The notes under the pieces: generated by a model
What the model was told of the DNA's origin: nothing
Seen by the model: the letters and a program-made list of their open reading frames with translations, nothing else
Database searches by the model: none
Made by a program: the position numbers and the translations under genes
Shown here: positions 1 through 12,477 of the stretch, one piece after another
How positions within the stretch are numbered: position 1 is the first letter of the stretch
Layout of the letters: the number at the start of each line of letters is the position of its first letter
NCBI RefSeq assembly: GCF_008831285.2
Contig: NC_045147.1
Location: forward strand, 11,471,427 to 11,535,426
Direction: 5' to 3'
From: Nymphaea colorata
Taxonomy: Eukaryota; Streptophyta; Magnoliopsida; Nymphaeales; Nymphaeaceae
Length of the DNA: 64,000 nucleotides

Positions 1-3000
1 GGTGATGTAAGAACAGCGTGTGGGATGACATGGTTTTCAGTACTTTGCCGGTTTGACTTGACTGGCGTTTCTGAAAGAAGACGAGGAGGAGCAAAGTCCA
101 GATTTGGACGTTTTGCAGCATATTACGTTAACATGGCTTTGGTGGGGAGGGCGGAGGAACGTGCAGGGGAGAGGGAGGGAGAGAAATTGGAACTGCCCTT
201 ATGGAGAGATTCTTCTGAGATCAATCATGGAAGCTGTTCGAGAAAACACATAAAATGCCTTCATATAAAACGAAGAAAAAGCTAGCTGCATAAAATAAAA
301 AGATCAAGTGGGTTTCCGCATGGTGCTCTTTTGTTGCTTTGCTCGCCATGTGTATCGATCGATTTTACTTAGAGTTGTGTCAAGAAACAAGCTTTTGTGT
401 TTAGTTTTCCTTCCAAAGATCACCAAAAAACTTGTCATAAAGTTATTTTTCAGTCTTCCACCGCCTGTTCTTTCATCCTGTTAAACTTTTCTTACCTTCA
501 CCTGCTACAGTAGTAGTCCGAGTCTGTGACCAGGAGCAGTCGCTTCAAAATGACGCAATATTTGGAGGAGACTTGTTAGAGTTGTTTTCCTGGTGGGCCT
601 GCACCTTCTTTTTGGTAAATTTATCGAGCTAGGAGGACGGGGGAACGGAGTAAAACTGTAAACTAGTTAGCTAGCCAGATACAGACTCAAGAAATGCGAT
701 TACAATTAATGGCGGTCGAATCCCATGAAGGTTAATCTTGCTCCCCATACGAAAGACAGGGTGAATCAAATGTCAGGGAATCAAATGTCCTGTACTTTGC
801 AAACGCTGATAGAAACACCCAGTTCAGTTCACACATGGAGAGAGAGGGGGGAAGAGGAAGATCAGGTCCGGTGGTGCAGTGGGTCAGGTCAGGAAGTTGG
901 GTGGCCCGTATTGGTGTGGGTTGGTCGGGTCGGATAGGAGGCAGAAGCAGCAAGGCCGGCCAGCCGGCCGGAGGAAGAAGGTGGCTCCTCGATGCATGTG
1001 CCCTTCTCCCTCCCCCCTCCTGCCCTCCTGCAGGCTTGATTCTACTCCCCTCTCTCTTTCTCTCTCTGGACCAACCCATCCACCACCCTTCCCTATGCAT
1101 TACCAGTTTTGAAGACTTCAATGCCCGACAAAGAGCATCTTTCTCCATGGGTTTCCTGAAACCCACTCGTGGGCTTCACTCAAACCCGCTCCAAAACCCT
1201 AAACCCCGCCCTTCTCTCCCCCCTCCCAACGCCATGCTCATCCCCAACTCCTTTTCTTTCCATACAAGATTTCTGTCGAATTCTTTTGGCCTCACACGCT
1301 GTCTTCCTGTCCTTCTCTCCCTCAAGAGAGAGAGAGAAGAGTCTCTGCTTTCATGGTATTGAAGATCTGACCGGTACTAACAGATGACTGAGACTGAGCA
1401 CAGTTCTGAGGAAAAGGGCAGTGGAACTGGCAGTCAGTAGGGAGGGGGAAGAAGTGGTAAAGATTGCACGTGCCGGGATTTACTGTACCGGACACAAGGT
1501 GTCAGCGCGCCCCACGCGTCCTGCTCTCCACCTCCCCTCCTCCTCGGGAGTCTCAACTTCAATGCAAAGGCAGGGTGGCCGTGGGTGGTGGCGCTGCCGC
1601 TGCCGGTGGGGGCCTGTTGAAGTCACCATCACGCTGCTTCGTTGGCATCCCTCTCTTCTCACCCCCTTCCCTTCCCTTTCATGGAGGCCGGTGACATCCG
1701 GTCAAATCCCCCTTTTTCTCATCCTTCCATGGCCCATGCCGGCCCCCTCCGGCAGAAGACGCCATTTCGGGCATGGCCCCCACTTTTTCTAATAATGACC
1801 ATCCCGTACCTCCTCCCGCCAGCGCCGTGGTGACAATTATGTCCCCCTTCTGGGCCCTGCTGCCATGAAAACTCCCCTTCATCCGTTCGGAAATGGATCT
1901 GCCAAATATTTCATCAATTTAGATGTGCGTCTCCAACGTTGTTGGACCATTTTATGGGGGCGCCTTCTTGTTCCTCTGTTCTAAGCTACAAATAGAGACT
2001 ACCACTAATTATAATGATCTTCATCTTCTCTCCCTCAAGCCAAAAGAAAATGAGAAAAAGAAGAAAGAAAGAGTTTCATCTCCCATTATCAGGTTGCATA
2101 GCAGAAGGGGTTAAATTTGAGTGTTTTTTTCTCATAATCTCTTAAGATTTGATCAGCGAATTCTTTTCTTTCTTCGGTTTCAAAATGGGAAGAAGGTCCA
2201 AGTTTGGAGCAAGAATCGAGTTGACCGGAAAAGAGTCGGGGAGGGATGAAAATGGACGTCGATGATGATGCCATGAGACTGCGGCGATAAGATAAGATAG
2301 GAAAGGCGTTACGGGGTTGGTGGGAGAGCATGTACCTCCTCCTCCGCCTCATCTGTCGTTATTTTTTTTTTTTTTTTCTTAAATGGTTTCCCGTCTTTTC
2401 AGACTTAACAGAGGGTGTTATGGTCTTTTGGCTTAGGTCAACGGTCACACCGCGGGCGAGGATATCACGGGGGGCAGAAAGTTGGGGAGATTGTTGATGC
2501 TCTGCCGGCCAAGTACCAAAAAGTACGTAGACTTTTAGCCAAATGACCGCCCGAGATGACACCCCTTTCCGAACGCGCTTTGTCATTTTGGGCTTTGGCA
2601 CTTTCTCTCCTTGTCCCGTCCGGAACTTCGATCAGGGGCATATCGGTCATTGGGCAGGCAGACCGGCACCTCTTTTTCTTACTTGACTCCAAAATCTGGG
2701 GCGCTGAAGTTCTGGACCTGCCCCGAGAAAGCTAAATTACTAAAAGCCCCAGGGAGGGGCTCCGAGTCCGCACCAGCGGCTGAGCTGAGGCTTCCGCTTC
2801 TTCTGTGGGCAGCTCCGCGGCGGCGACTCCTCGACTACTTTCCCAATGTGGAAAGGCTTACCAGGAGAGGCTTCCCAAAACGGCAAGAAATTTTGCTCCG
2901 ATGCCTCGCCGCCGCCTCGCACTCTTCTTGGATGGCGAAACAAATTGTTCGGTCGTTCAATCTTGACCGCCGTTACAAAGCCTGAACCTTTGAATTTCTT

Positions 3001-3371
3001 CTTCGTTTGTATTTAGAACGGCGAAGACTGAAGATTATTTGTTGATGATCTATTTTACACGAGTGGTGTTAATTGTTCTTCATTGGTACTAAGCAAAGCA
3101 TCGATCTGAACAAGAACTTTGGCCTTTTTGCTCGCTCTTTAAGAAATCTTAGAACAGGGAAGCGATAGAGATGGCAATGGTCAGTGGATAAGATGATCAA
3201 CAACACGTACTTGTGGGCCGTCTGCCAAGATATTTTAGAGAGAGAAAGAGAGTGAAGCCCATAGAGACATACATGGAAAGAGAATCCGAGATTCGAGCCA
3301 GTATTAGACAGGGACTGACCTTGTTATTATCGTCCGTTCCGGTTTCCCAAGACCCACATGCAACCCCCGCT

Positions 3372-3401
3372 TCTCTCTCTCTCTCTCTCTCTCCCTCTCT
3401 C

Positions 3402-3449
<48 letters not shown>
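3372..3449. repeat. Compound (CT)n-(AT)n microsatellite
   Basis: About 30 bp of CT dinucleotides, interrupted once by CC, runs directly into about 44 bp of perfect AT dinucleotides. It is simple-sequence DNA with no coding role visible. Confidence 0.9.
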
Positions 3450-3450
<1 letters not shown>

Positions 3451-4470
3451 TGTTTGCATCATCTTTTACAAGCGTAAATGCATCTGCGCAGTCGAAGAGA
3501 AGGTCACCAGATTCAACTGCTAATAAATTGTAGACATTGTTAACTGCTGCTGAGTTAAGCACACCATATGCATTTATGCACAATTATGTTTCATTCATTT
3601 CTTTAAACAAGCCCCTCCCCCCATTACATTTTCGAGGAAAAGCCAGCGTGATTTTTTTATTCCTTGGTCATCTCCTTTTTCATGAACTGTTACATAGCAT
3701 GGATCTCTGCTTCCTCCCCACACAGTGAAAATCAAATTAATTTGCAGCTCGTATACATCAAGACGCGCTTTCTGCGCCTCCCTTTCTTCTCTTCTCATTA
3801 TGCAAAGAATGACCGCTCTAAAACAAGACGGAGCTAAATCCATCAACTTATAATATGTCTTGTCTTCTTTTTTTTTTAAACTTGGTTCTGTCGAGTACAA
3901 AGAAAGGAACAGGAAAGGCCTTGTGCTTTCCAACATGAAATAGATTTCGAGAGAGAGTAAGATGCTTAACGTGTGAAAGGCGGTAGGAAAGATAGACAAT
4001 CGAAGCTTATGGTCGCATTACCGTCGAAAACGCTGCTTGCCGTGTAACAAAGAAAAGGGACAATTTCTCGCATCTCGTGGTTATACCAAGAACATGTCAG
4101 AGATGTTTAACAAATGACCAAGTGGGTGCTACTCCTGTAGTTTTCATCAAGAAATCGAAAGGGCGTCTCCTCGCACCTACCATGAATTCGAACCTGACTT
4201 TCACACAGTAGCTAGACAGGTCTTTGGGGAGAAGAATCCAAGGCAACTAGAGGAAGAAGAAGACGGATGAAGGAGTTATGAATGACAGAAACAACTGAGA
4301 GGCAGATCAAAGAAAGTGTGTGTAGAAGTACATGATGAAGGCTTAGGAGTACTACTTAATTAGGGTGAGAGAGAGAAGGAGGAGAGAGAAGAAGAGTTTG
4401 GAGTGGGTAGACCACCGCCCACGCGGTGCGCTGTCTTAACCCGAACCAAACCCATTGTCAACCCACATCT

Positions 4471-4500
4471 TTGACCTAACCCTAACCCAACCCTAACCCA
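4471..4500 (+). repeat. Short interstitial telomere-like CCCTAA cluster
   Basis: Three close matches to the plant telomere unit (CCCTAA or CCTAACCC variants) lie in tandem about 370-400 bp upstream of the AHL start codon, with degenerate ACCC units before them. Such motifs occur as telo-boxes in plant promoters or as short interstitial telomeric sequence. Which applies here is inference. Confidence 0.5.
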
Positions 4501-4815
4501 GAAACAAACGAGACAAACACAACCCCCACCCCCAACAAAAGGAGAGAAAAAAGGGAGGGGGAGGGTGGAAGGAAGGACATAAAGAAAGGAAGAGAGAGAA
4601 AACCAAGGGTCATCTCTTCTTTCATTCCATTTCAAGCGTCCATAGAAGGGGAGAAGAACCACAAACAATCCTTCTTGCTTCTCTTGAATTCCTCAGACAA
4701 ATCTATCGCTTCCTGTAGATATCAGAATATGGAGATGGATTTCCCACGGATAGTACCACTTTTGGTTTTCCTTTTCTTTACTTATCATTCCTTGTAATTT
4801 CATGTGCAAGTAATA

Positions 4816-4863
4816 GAAGAAGAAGAAGAAGAAGAAGAAGAAGAAGAAGAAGAAGAAGAAGAA
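4816..4863 (+). repeat. (GAA)16 tract just before the AHL start codon
   Basis: About 16 uninterrupted GAA triplets end 8 bp before the AHL ATG, so they would lie in the mRNA 5' leader. Purine-only triplet tracts in leaders vary readily in length. Any effect on translation is inference. Confidence 0.85.
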
Positions 4864-4871
4864 GGAATAAG

Positions 4872-5843
4872 ATGGATCCAGTGGCAGCAGGCCATTCACT
4901 TCCTCCTCCCTTCCACAGCAGAGGTTTCCACTCCCACCATCATCTACAACTGCAACAGCACCTTCAGCAGCAGCAGGAACAACAACAGCAACTGCAGCAG
5001 CAGCAGCAGCAGCAGAATTCAGAAGACGAGCAAAGCGGCAGCAGCGGATTAAACAGAGGGAAGAAGAGAGAGAGAGAATCGAACAGCGATGGGGGAGGGC
5101 AAAGCAAGGAATTGGCTGAAGGGGAGATCACAAGGCGGCCGAGAGGCCGTCCGGCGGGTTCTAAGAACAAGCCGAAACCCCCCATCATCATCACCCGCGA
5201 CAGCGCCAACGCCCTTCGATCCCACGTCATGGAGATCGCCAGCGGCTGCGACGTCGGCGAAAGCGTTGCCACCTTCGCCAGGCGGCGCCAACGCGGTGTC
5301 TGCATCCTCAGCGGCAGCGGCACCGTCGCCAACGTGACTCTCCGGCAGCCCGCCGCCCCCGGTGCAGTCGTCACCCTTCATGGCCGCTTCGAGATCCTCT
5401 CTCTCTCCGGCTCCTTCCTCCCTCCTCCTGCCCCTCCCGCGGCCACCGGCCTCACCATCTACCTCGCCGGTGGCCAGGGACAGGTCGTCGGTGGGAGCGT
5501 CGTCGGGGCTCTCCTCGCCTCCGGGCCTGTGGTGATCATGGCCGCTTCGTTCGGTAACGCTGCCTACGAACGCCTCCCCCTTGACGACGAGGAGCCGCTC
5601 CAAATCCAGGCTCCCGGCAGCTCCACTGGCGGTGGTTCCTCCGGTCTGGGTTCGCCGCCCGGCATCGGATCTGAGCAGCAACAGCAGCAACAACAGCAGC
5701 AGCAACAGCAGCAACAGCAGCAACACCAACTCTTACCAGATCCGAACACGCCACTGTTCCATAGCCTGCCGCCTAACCTTCTCAATAGTTGTCAATTACC
5801 TCCCGATGTTTATGCCTGGGCTAGCGCTCGACCCCCGTATTGA
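4872..5843 (+). CDS. AHL: AT-hook motif nuclear-localized (AHL) protein, single AT-hook plus PPC/DUF296 domain
   Basis: Intronless gene for 323 residues. Clade-A AHL proteins bind the minor groove of AT-rich DNA in the nucleus and form trimers through the PPC domain to repress genes controlling growth, flowering and organ development. Visible in order: a His/Gln-rich N-terminus with polyQ at about 25-48; a basic linker; one type-I AT-hook with core RGRP at 91-94 followed by [10 protein letters not shown]; a PPC domain at about 105-235 carrying the diagnostic hexapeptide GRFEIL at 171-176; a Gly/Ser linker; a second polyQ tract near 268-285; and a variable C-terminus. Length, single exon and one AT-hook fit clade A (ESCAROLA/SOB3-like members). 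The start is the first Met after the GAA tract and gives a typical N-terminus. The two CAG/CAA-coded glutamine runs are longer than in most relatives. The exact orthologue is not resolved. Confidence 0.95.
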   Translation: MDPVAAGHSLPPPFHSRGFHSHHHLQLQQHLQQQQEQQQQLQQQQQQQNSEDEQSGSSGLNRGKKRERESNSDGGGQSKELAEGEITRRPRGRPAGSKNKPKPPIIITRDSANALRSHVMEIASGCDVGESVATFARRRQRGVCILSGSGTVANVTLRQPAAPGAVVTLHGRFEILSLSGSFLPPPAPPAATGLTIYLAGGQGQVVGGSVVGALLASGPVVIMAASFGNAAYERLPLDDEEPLQIQAPGSSTGGGSSGLGSPPGIGSEQQQQQQQQQQQQQQQQHQLLPDPNTPLFHSLPPNLLNSCQLPPDVYAWASARPPY

Positions 5844-8800
5844 CCTTCTTTTCTCATCTCTCTCTCTCTTTCTAACCCTTTTCTCCCAGGTTCCTTCCCT
5901 TTTCTTCTCTTTTTTTCCCTTTCTACCTTTGTTGGTCCTTGGTTAATTTTCAAGCCAGATAGGTTGCTGGAGGTGGATGTGTGTGTATGGATGAAAATGG
6001 TGATGAGAAATGATCAGTTCTAGTTTTGAATCTTTTGTCTGCGTTGGCTATTGTTTGTCAAATAAATTGCCATCTTTTGGTTGGTCACCATTTGTGCAAA
6101 TTCTTGATCACTGGTGCGGGTGGTGGTATTTCTCGGCTTTGACTGATGCTAATTTTGAGAAATTGGTAAAAACGGCGGCGAAGAATGAACTATATTCCAG
6201 AATGAAGATCAGCAGATAAATTGACATTGACAACTCTGCAAGGCACAGCCGGAGAAGCTGCAGTGAGAGAAGAAGATCCTGATCTTCTATCGGTAGGTTG
6301 TCCTTACTCCATTTCTTTTCAGTGCTTTGTTCTCATCCACAGAGAGTCACAGGCACATAAACAACACGGTTTTCTCTGTTTGCGTGACCCTTTCCACTCA
6401 GAGTTCCTTGCTTTTGGTTACGGTTTCCAAAAACAAATAATTTCTTAATGCAAGCAGTTTTCCATCTTCGTTGGGATTTTCTGGACCTTCCCTCCCATGC
6501 ATCATAGCAGCCTGTTAAGTCTAGGAAGTAAATTCAAAAGCTCATTATTCTTTCATATGATTACCTTTATTGAATCCATTCGGCCACTGACACAGGTTGG
6601 TACTGTTGCTTCAGTGAGGGAGAAGGTTGTGTAAGTGTTGTCAAACGAGCAGTTAATGTTTCAGAGAGACCAACTTTAGTTTCCATAACCGTCGTTTGAG
6701 AGAAGGAGGTGAAAGAAATAGGCCAACAGTATCCATAGGGTGTCTACTTGTCTCCTTCCCGTGGTTCTCTCTTCTCCCTTTCTGAGCAGAAAACTTGTTG
6801 GTATGCACCCTTTCCTTAGGTAGAACACTTTCTACTGTTCTCATAATATGGTCTGAATAGGTAACAGGTATGACCATGAAGACTTTCCTTACACGTGCAC
6901 ATGTCTGGTGTCTGAACTCGTTCTTTTTCAAGAAACCTGATGAAAAGAAGAAAATGGCAGCGGAATTATATATATACAAAGGATAAAAAGTAAAAGACTC
7001 TGCCTCACCGTCCATATCCATCCCTTGATTCCTGAGTATGCGTTGCACCAGCTTTCTGCTCTCTTTTCTTTTACGTTTTCTGTTCCCTTCCCTCTTTTCC
7101 CTAGCTTCTCGGTCTTCGAGGAGTTGAAATGTGGAACAGCTGCACGACCATTAACGGTGAGGATTATCCTCCTGTTAGTTCGCTACCGCGAGCTTCTTCT
7201 ACGCTTCATGCTTTCTGCTCTTTCCATTTCGCTCTGTGTATCGACATTGTCGTTTAGGGTGCATGCTTAGAGCTACTGTTATGCTGGTGAAGGGTGTAGG
7301 AATTATTCTTTCTTTCAGCTTCCTGATGTGCATTTTAGGAGTGAGAAAACGGGCGAAGGCCGTGCTGGCTTTCGTTCGGTGGTGTATCTTTTCGGGACTT
7401 TTAGGCGAAGACGCAAGAAACGTCCGCATGTTCCATGCCGTCGAGGAACATGCTTCTCTTTGTATTCCATTCTAGATTTTCTCGTGGCATCTGTGCGTCA
7501 TTTAGAAATATAAATCCGAAACCATCACAAACTGTCAGATACCATGCATGGAGGAAGAATCTTCAGTATCTTGTCTGGTCTCTAGTGATGTTATATTTTC
7601 ACTGAGGGGATAAGTATAGCCCGTTTCGGCGAAAGTAAACCAGAAGAGAAAAGAAACTGATCTGTGTTAACAAGATTTTGCAAGCAGCAACTTTAAGAGT
7701 TCTTTGGCCGTCTTTTTTCCTGGGCCATTAGGCTTGCAAGGTGAAGACATCCTTTCTCCACGACGTGACCAAATACTTACTGATGTATATGCTTGGAATC
7801 CCCAGATACTTAGGAAACAACCTGGAAACAGGCGCGTCTTATAGAATAAAGGGTGAACAAATGAACAGCTCGACCCGGTTGGTTTCTGTCTTGAAAGATA
7901 ATGAAATTACACGATTGCATATCATGCTTAAAATTTAGAATCTTAAAGGCCTTAAACTCTCTTTTCGTGTGCAGTATATTATTTTCTGTGTTCGGGTAAA
8001 CAAGCAGATGAGTAAGGGCAACGAGTTCTTATGCATTGGAAATAAAATGCATAATCGTCTTTCACGTGGAAAGAATGGGCAGCAAAGAACCTGCATCAAC
8101 AAGTGCTCAAACCTTGTTTCAGTGCAATGCTTCTAAAGATGCCCTCTGGCAGCTAAATGGGGTATGAATATGCACGGTTGATTAACTGAAGATATAAATA
8201 AAGTAATTTGTGTCTTTTCAGTTATTAAATTCCATTATGCGGTTTGGTCTGATGTCGTTTCCAAACTTATTAAATATTTTTAAAAATTCTCAAAGATGAT
8301 TCATTTTCTTGTCCACCGAAGCCTCATGCATTGCTCCTTGAAGTTGGTCTGATAGATTGATTGAAAGCATTATTGACATGACTCTCCAATTTGGCAGATC
8401 ATATTTGGTTTTAATAAACAATTACAGATAAAATGGCTCCTCAACAATAATGAGAACAACCGCTTTCTTGTTTTTAGTTGAGAATGAGTGCAAGTTGCCG
8501 AAATGAATCATTAGTTACTTTCCTGTGAGTCCATGCATCTTCAGCATTCAAGGGCGTGTCTGATAGTCCCCTCAAAAAAAAAAACATAAAGTCTGACTAT
8601 AAAAGCGTATGCTTTGGATTTTAACTTTTAGAAGTATATTTAGGGATTATTGTTTTGTGTTTTAACGAGCATTGTGCGGTCAAGGCATGTTTGGCACTCT
8701 CGGCTGCCTTCCGGATAATTTGTCTGCCCAATCAATCAAGCAAGCTAGCAAGATGGCCGTTGATAAATTGTTCATTACTGAGTCAAATAGCCTTTCACTA

Positions 8801-11800
8801 CCACTTCGGCTGTGAACCTTCACTAGCTTCCTGTTGTCCGCGAGAAGAATAATCCAGTTGATTTCATCTGTAGATGGGTCAGTTGTAGAGCATTCGGATG
8901 TTAGTATTCCGTAATAAACTTCCAGGCAATTGATTGGCTACTTTGTTAGGAAGAACCATGCGTGCATTTCTTCGCACCACCAAGCTCTGGATATATATCT
9001 TTAGGACAGTGCAAAGTGGAGTACCATTGCTGTGGATGTTGCTGATCTAGCTTGTTCCATCGTTATGTTTGGAGCCGAATCTTGCAACAGCAGATGCATA
9101 TATAGTAATGTTTCGGATGAACTTTGCTTATAGGTTTTCTACTTGCGCCATTAGATTAGTTCCAATCTTCGCACTTGGTCCGGTCACAGAATGAACTTGG
9201 TAGACGGCTTACACTTTTCAACGTAAAAAAAAAAAAGATCAAAAACTAAAGGTCGAATTACTGTTTTTCACTTTCGATAGCAGATAGTTGTCCATGAATG
9301 CTTCAAGTAAAGATGAGGTCATTGCCTTCCCAGAAATCTCTTGCGGATCAATCACTAGACTAAGGAAGCTTTTATGGTGGTTGCTGATGTTGGATCGATG
9401 AACACCAACTATATTTTATCTAACAAAAAGAGTTGGAAGAAGGCACCTAGACGGAGACAAACGAAATCGACTGCCACTTTGATGAACTTCTTGTGGGGAA
9501 TTTGAAATTCTGACGTGATTGGAGTTTTTAATATTGGAGCTCATTTCCTGATCAGTTTGATGTATTCCACTTTGTCTGGCTTCTTTTGACCCACCAGAAG
9601 CAGTTCTCACAAAAAGCAGATCTTCTCCTGTGAAGCCAAACATGGGCCCAGAGGAAGTCCATCTTCACAAAAAGTGTTCCGGCTTTCCTAGCCAAAGGTT
9701 GGTGTTTGCACCTGATTTTCACATGGACAACCATGGTCCTGTTTTGAATCTTCTTTCTCTGTTCTTTTCTTTTTCTTCTTTCACTCTTTTGGCTGGCTGG
9801 GGGCCAGGCCTCAATTCAAAGAAGAAAAATAAGCAGATTTGCAGACTCACAGTGTGAAAGAGATCACAGTCGATTAGATCCACATCTTTTGAATTCTTCA
9901 CTTCTTTGCATGGACCTATACGGCACGTCGGTATAAATCCAATACTTGCTTGTCAAACCATGAGGAAATAGAGATCAATTTCTACTCCGACCTCTACTGC
10001 TTTTATGTGCCTGCAAACCGATCACTACGGTTCAGATTATTCATATGCGAAAAGGTTGCTTATTCCAGTGCATAGTTCATTATTCTAGAGATATCTCAAG
10101 TTCCAGGCAATTCATGATGTTTAACAAATTTAAAGCCCGGAGCCACCAATATGCCGACACGGACGCACACAGTTACAGAGCACTCCATGCACGTGAAAGA
10201 GGAATGATCACAAATCATCTACAAATATAGAGAAATTAAATGTTAATTCTGGCTATTCAGAATTACCCAACTCACTCATGACGTTAGTTCAATTCAGTGA
10301 TGGATGATTGAAAAAATAATAAAAAAAATGTGATGGCATTTCATCATTTAATATTAGTTTACTTTTTTTTTTTCTCTCAACCGTATCGAAAATAAGCTGG
10401 GTGATTGTAGTTAGTCAAGTCACCATATATACTTCGTTTGGCAACTCAACTTGGGGGTGACTTGATCATAATTCAACCGCCCATGAATAAATCACTTTAA
10501 TGTTTATATCCTTTTGTCTTCATATTTTATATATGCACACTGAAAAATATGTTGACCCGCTAGCTGTCGTAGAAGACGCTTTGTATTGGAGGCTGACCGG
10601 ATACAGGAAATTCCCTTATATCTTTTTTAAAATGCATTTAAAATTGTTTTCAACATTCAAAAAAGAGTGCAATTAATATGGACGGATATGCAATGGTACA
10701 CACCGGCGTATGAGTGATAGTCGTGGAGCTAGAAGTTTTGGGTGCAGTCAATATATTTTAGAGGGATGTATATGCAAAATCATGAAAAATTGAGGGCGCT
10801 GTGGCAAATGCCATATCAGCCTACACATAGCTCCGCGACCGATGGGCAAACCGATATAAAACTGATAACATATATAAATATTCATCTCTGTCATGTGAGA
10901 TATGATGGACGAGATTTCAAGAGTGGGAGATAAAATAAAAGTGCAAACCTTCAATCTTGTAGTTTGCTTCAACTGTCCCTCATCTCAAGAGTAAAATAAT
11001 AAAAGATATGGGCTGTTTAAATACATTATAAGTTTGAATGCACATGCATTTTTTCTCATCTTCCACTTTTAAAATCTCATCCATTAGATCTCACTTGATT
11101 GACAACAAGTAGTGGCCTATAAGTTTATATATCTCAACTGCAAGTTCACTCACATCGCAAACCTATAAAGAATTCTCAGAAATAGACATTTACTGACTCT
11201 ATCTTGTAAACAGCATGTTTCTTTCTCCATTTCTTTTACCAGATCGCTCAAGAGATCTGATTAAAATCAAAATATGAGATCTAAGTTTCTGTAAGATCTA
11301 AGCATCTGTCAAAAAAATATACTTGAGTTTCTGTTTGGGGTTCAAGACTTGATATCTTCAAGCGCGTGCAGAAAATATCGTCCCCGTCAGCGAGGATGAC
11401 AAGGTGGAAAGTAAGTTCCATTGTGAAAAGGAAACGAGATGCTTCCTTGAAGATAACCATGAATGAATAATCTATCGGAGAGTCATGCCAAGAAGAGAAT
11501 GACGACACAGAGGCGATCCATCTTCAGTTATTGAAGCGTATGCGGATAGAGAGAAAACTGATAGTTGTAAGTGGGAGTAACCAGGATAAGTGAAGATAGG
11601 CGTATGCACGGGGAAACGAACTAAAGAGGTTGAAATAATGTTCCTTTATTAAGTATTTTGTGTAAATAAGAGGGAGGCCATACTATAACGGGAATGAATC
11701 TAAGGGCTTCCAAAATATATGTGGCACAAAATACAACGGGTAGAATAACTTTTCAAACTTGAAGATGACGTTAAGTTTTGTTTATAGACAAGTTGCTGCT

Positions 11801-12416
11801 ACTCATCCCATCGTGTTAAATGTATAGCTATAATTGGCATTCATATCCAATATTTGAATATCTAAACATAGTATAAATTGGTATATTCAAGACCACTTTG
11901 GTCAGGGATAAAAACCAGACATCTTACATTATTATTAAAAAATATTTTAAACACAACATTAATATTCGAACATGTTTATGAAGACTAACTTAATGTGAAG
12001 GTTTTCATGTAAAAGTATTGAGTTTTCTATTTTCAAAATGTTGAGGTACCATTTTTCACTATTATAAAAATATGATTGAACTCAAAAAAATAGTTAACTT
12101 AAGTTTTCAATCAAAACATCCTTAAGATCACATCTACAAAGAATCAAGATAGATTGCTCAAAACTGTACTCTAACAAGGAACATCCTGTTTTTGTCCCAG
12201 AACACTACTAAAGCTGGGAAAATATGCATGTGTCTGTAGTCAAGCTATTTTCTGTTTATATCTATATTTTATTTTCTATATTAAGTTATGTTCTTTTGTA
12301 ATTAGATTTATTTTGTAGAATTTTTTATCCTTCATCGGAATTTGTAGGTCATTTTCTTTAGTCTTCCTTTCTACTGTACCAGATGTGAATTTTAATCCAA
12401 GGCAGACACCCTTAAA

Positions 12417-12419
<3 letters not shown>

Positions 12420-12475
<56 letters not shown>
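12420..12475. repeat. (CT)n microsatellite, about 56 bp
   Basis: An uninterrupted TC/CT dinucleotide run. Open frames across it on both strands are only simple-sequence translations. Confidence 0.95.

Positions 12476-12477
<2 letters not shown>

Larger units (their letters stand above)
1..4815. other. Non-coding region upstream of the AHL gene
   Basis: I see no gene I can support here. The stretch is rich in CT/GA tracts and has GC-rich patches near 900-1700 and 2440-2960, but the open frames there are low-complexity and resemble no family I know. It also holds a (CT)n-(AT)n microsatellite near 3372-3449 and a short telomere-like CCCTAA cluster near 4471-4500. The last few hundred bases presumably contain the AHL promoter and 5' leader. 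I could not find a clear TATA box. Confidence 0.5.

Noticed and set aside
732-1362. Overlapping frames of 144 and 175 residues near the window start
   Set aside because: Both are low-complexity Ser/Pro/Arg/Leu translations of CT/GA-rich DNA on opposite strands, with no recognisable motif.
4170-4210. A tRNA box B-like AGGTTCGAATTC on the minus strand
   Set aside because: No box A at the right distance and no cloverleaf can be drawn around it.
5049-5729. A 226-residue minus-strand frame across the AHL gene
   Set aside because: It is the antisense shadow of the GC-rich AHL coding region and its glutamine codons; it begins with poly-Leu from the CAG repeat and matches no family.
7199-7513. Cluster of short frames near 7.2-7.5 kb
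   Set aside because: Three overlapping frames under 80 residues on both strands, no family resemblance and no splice context.
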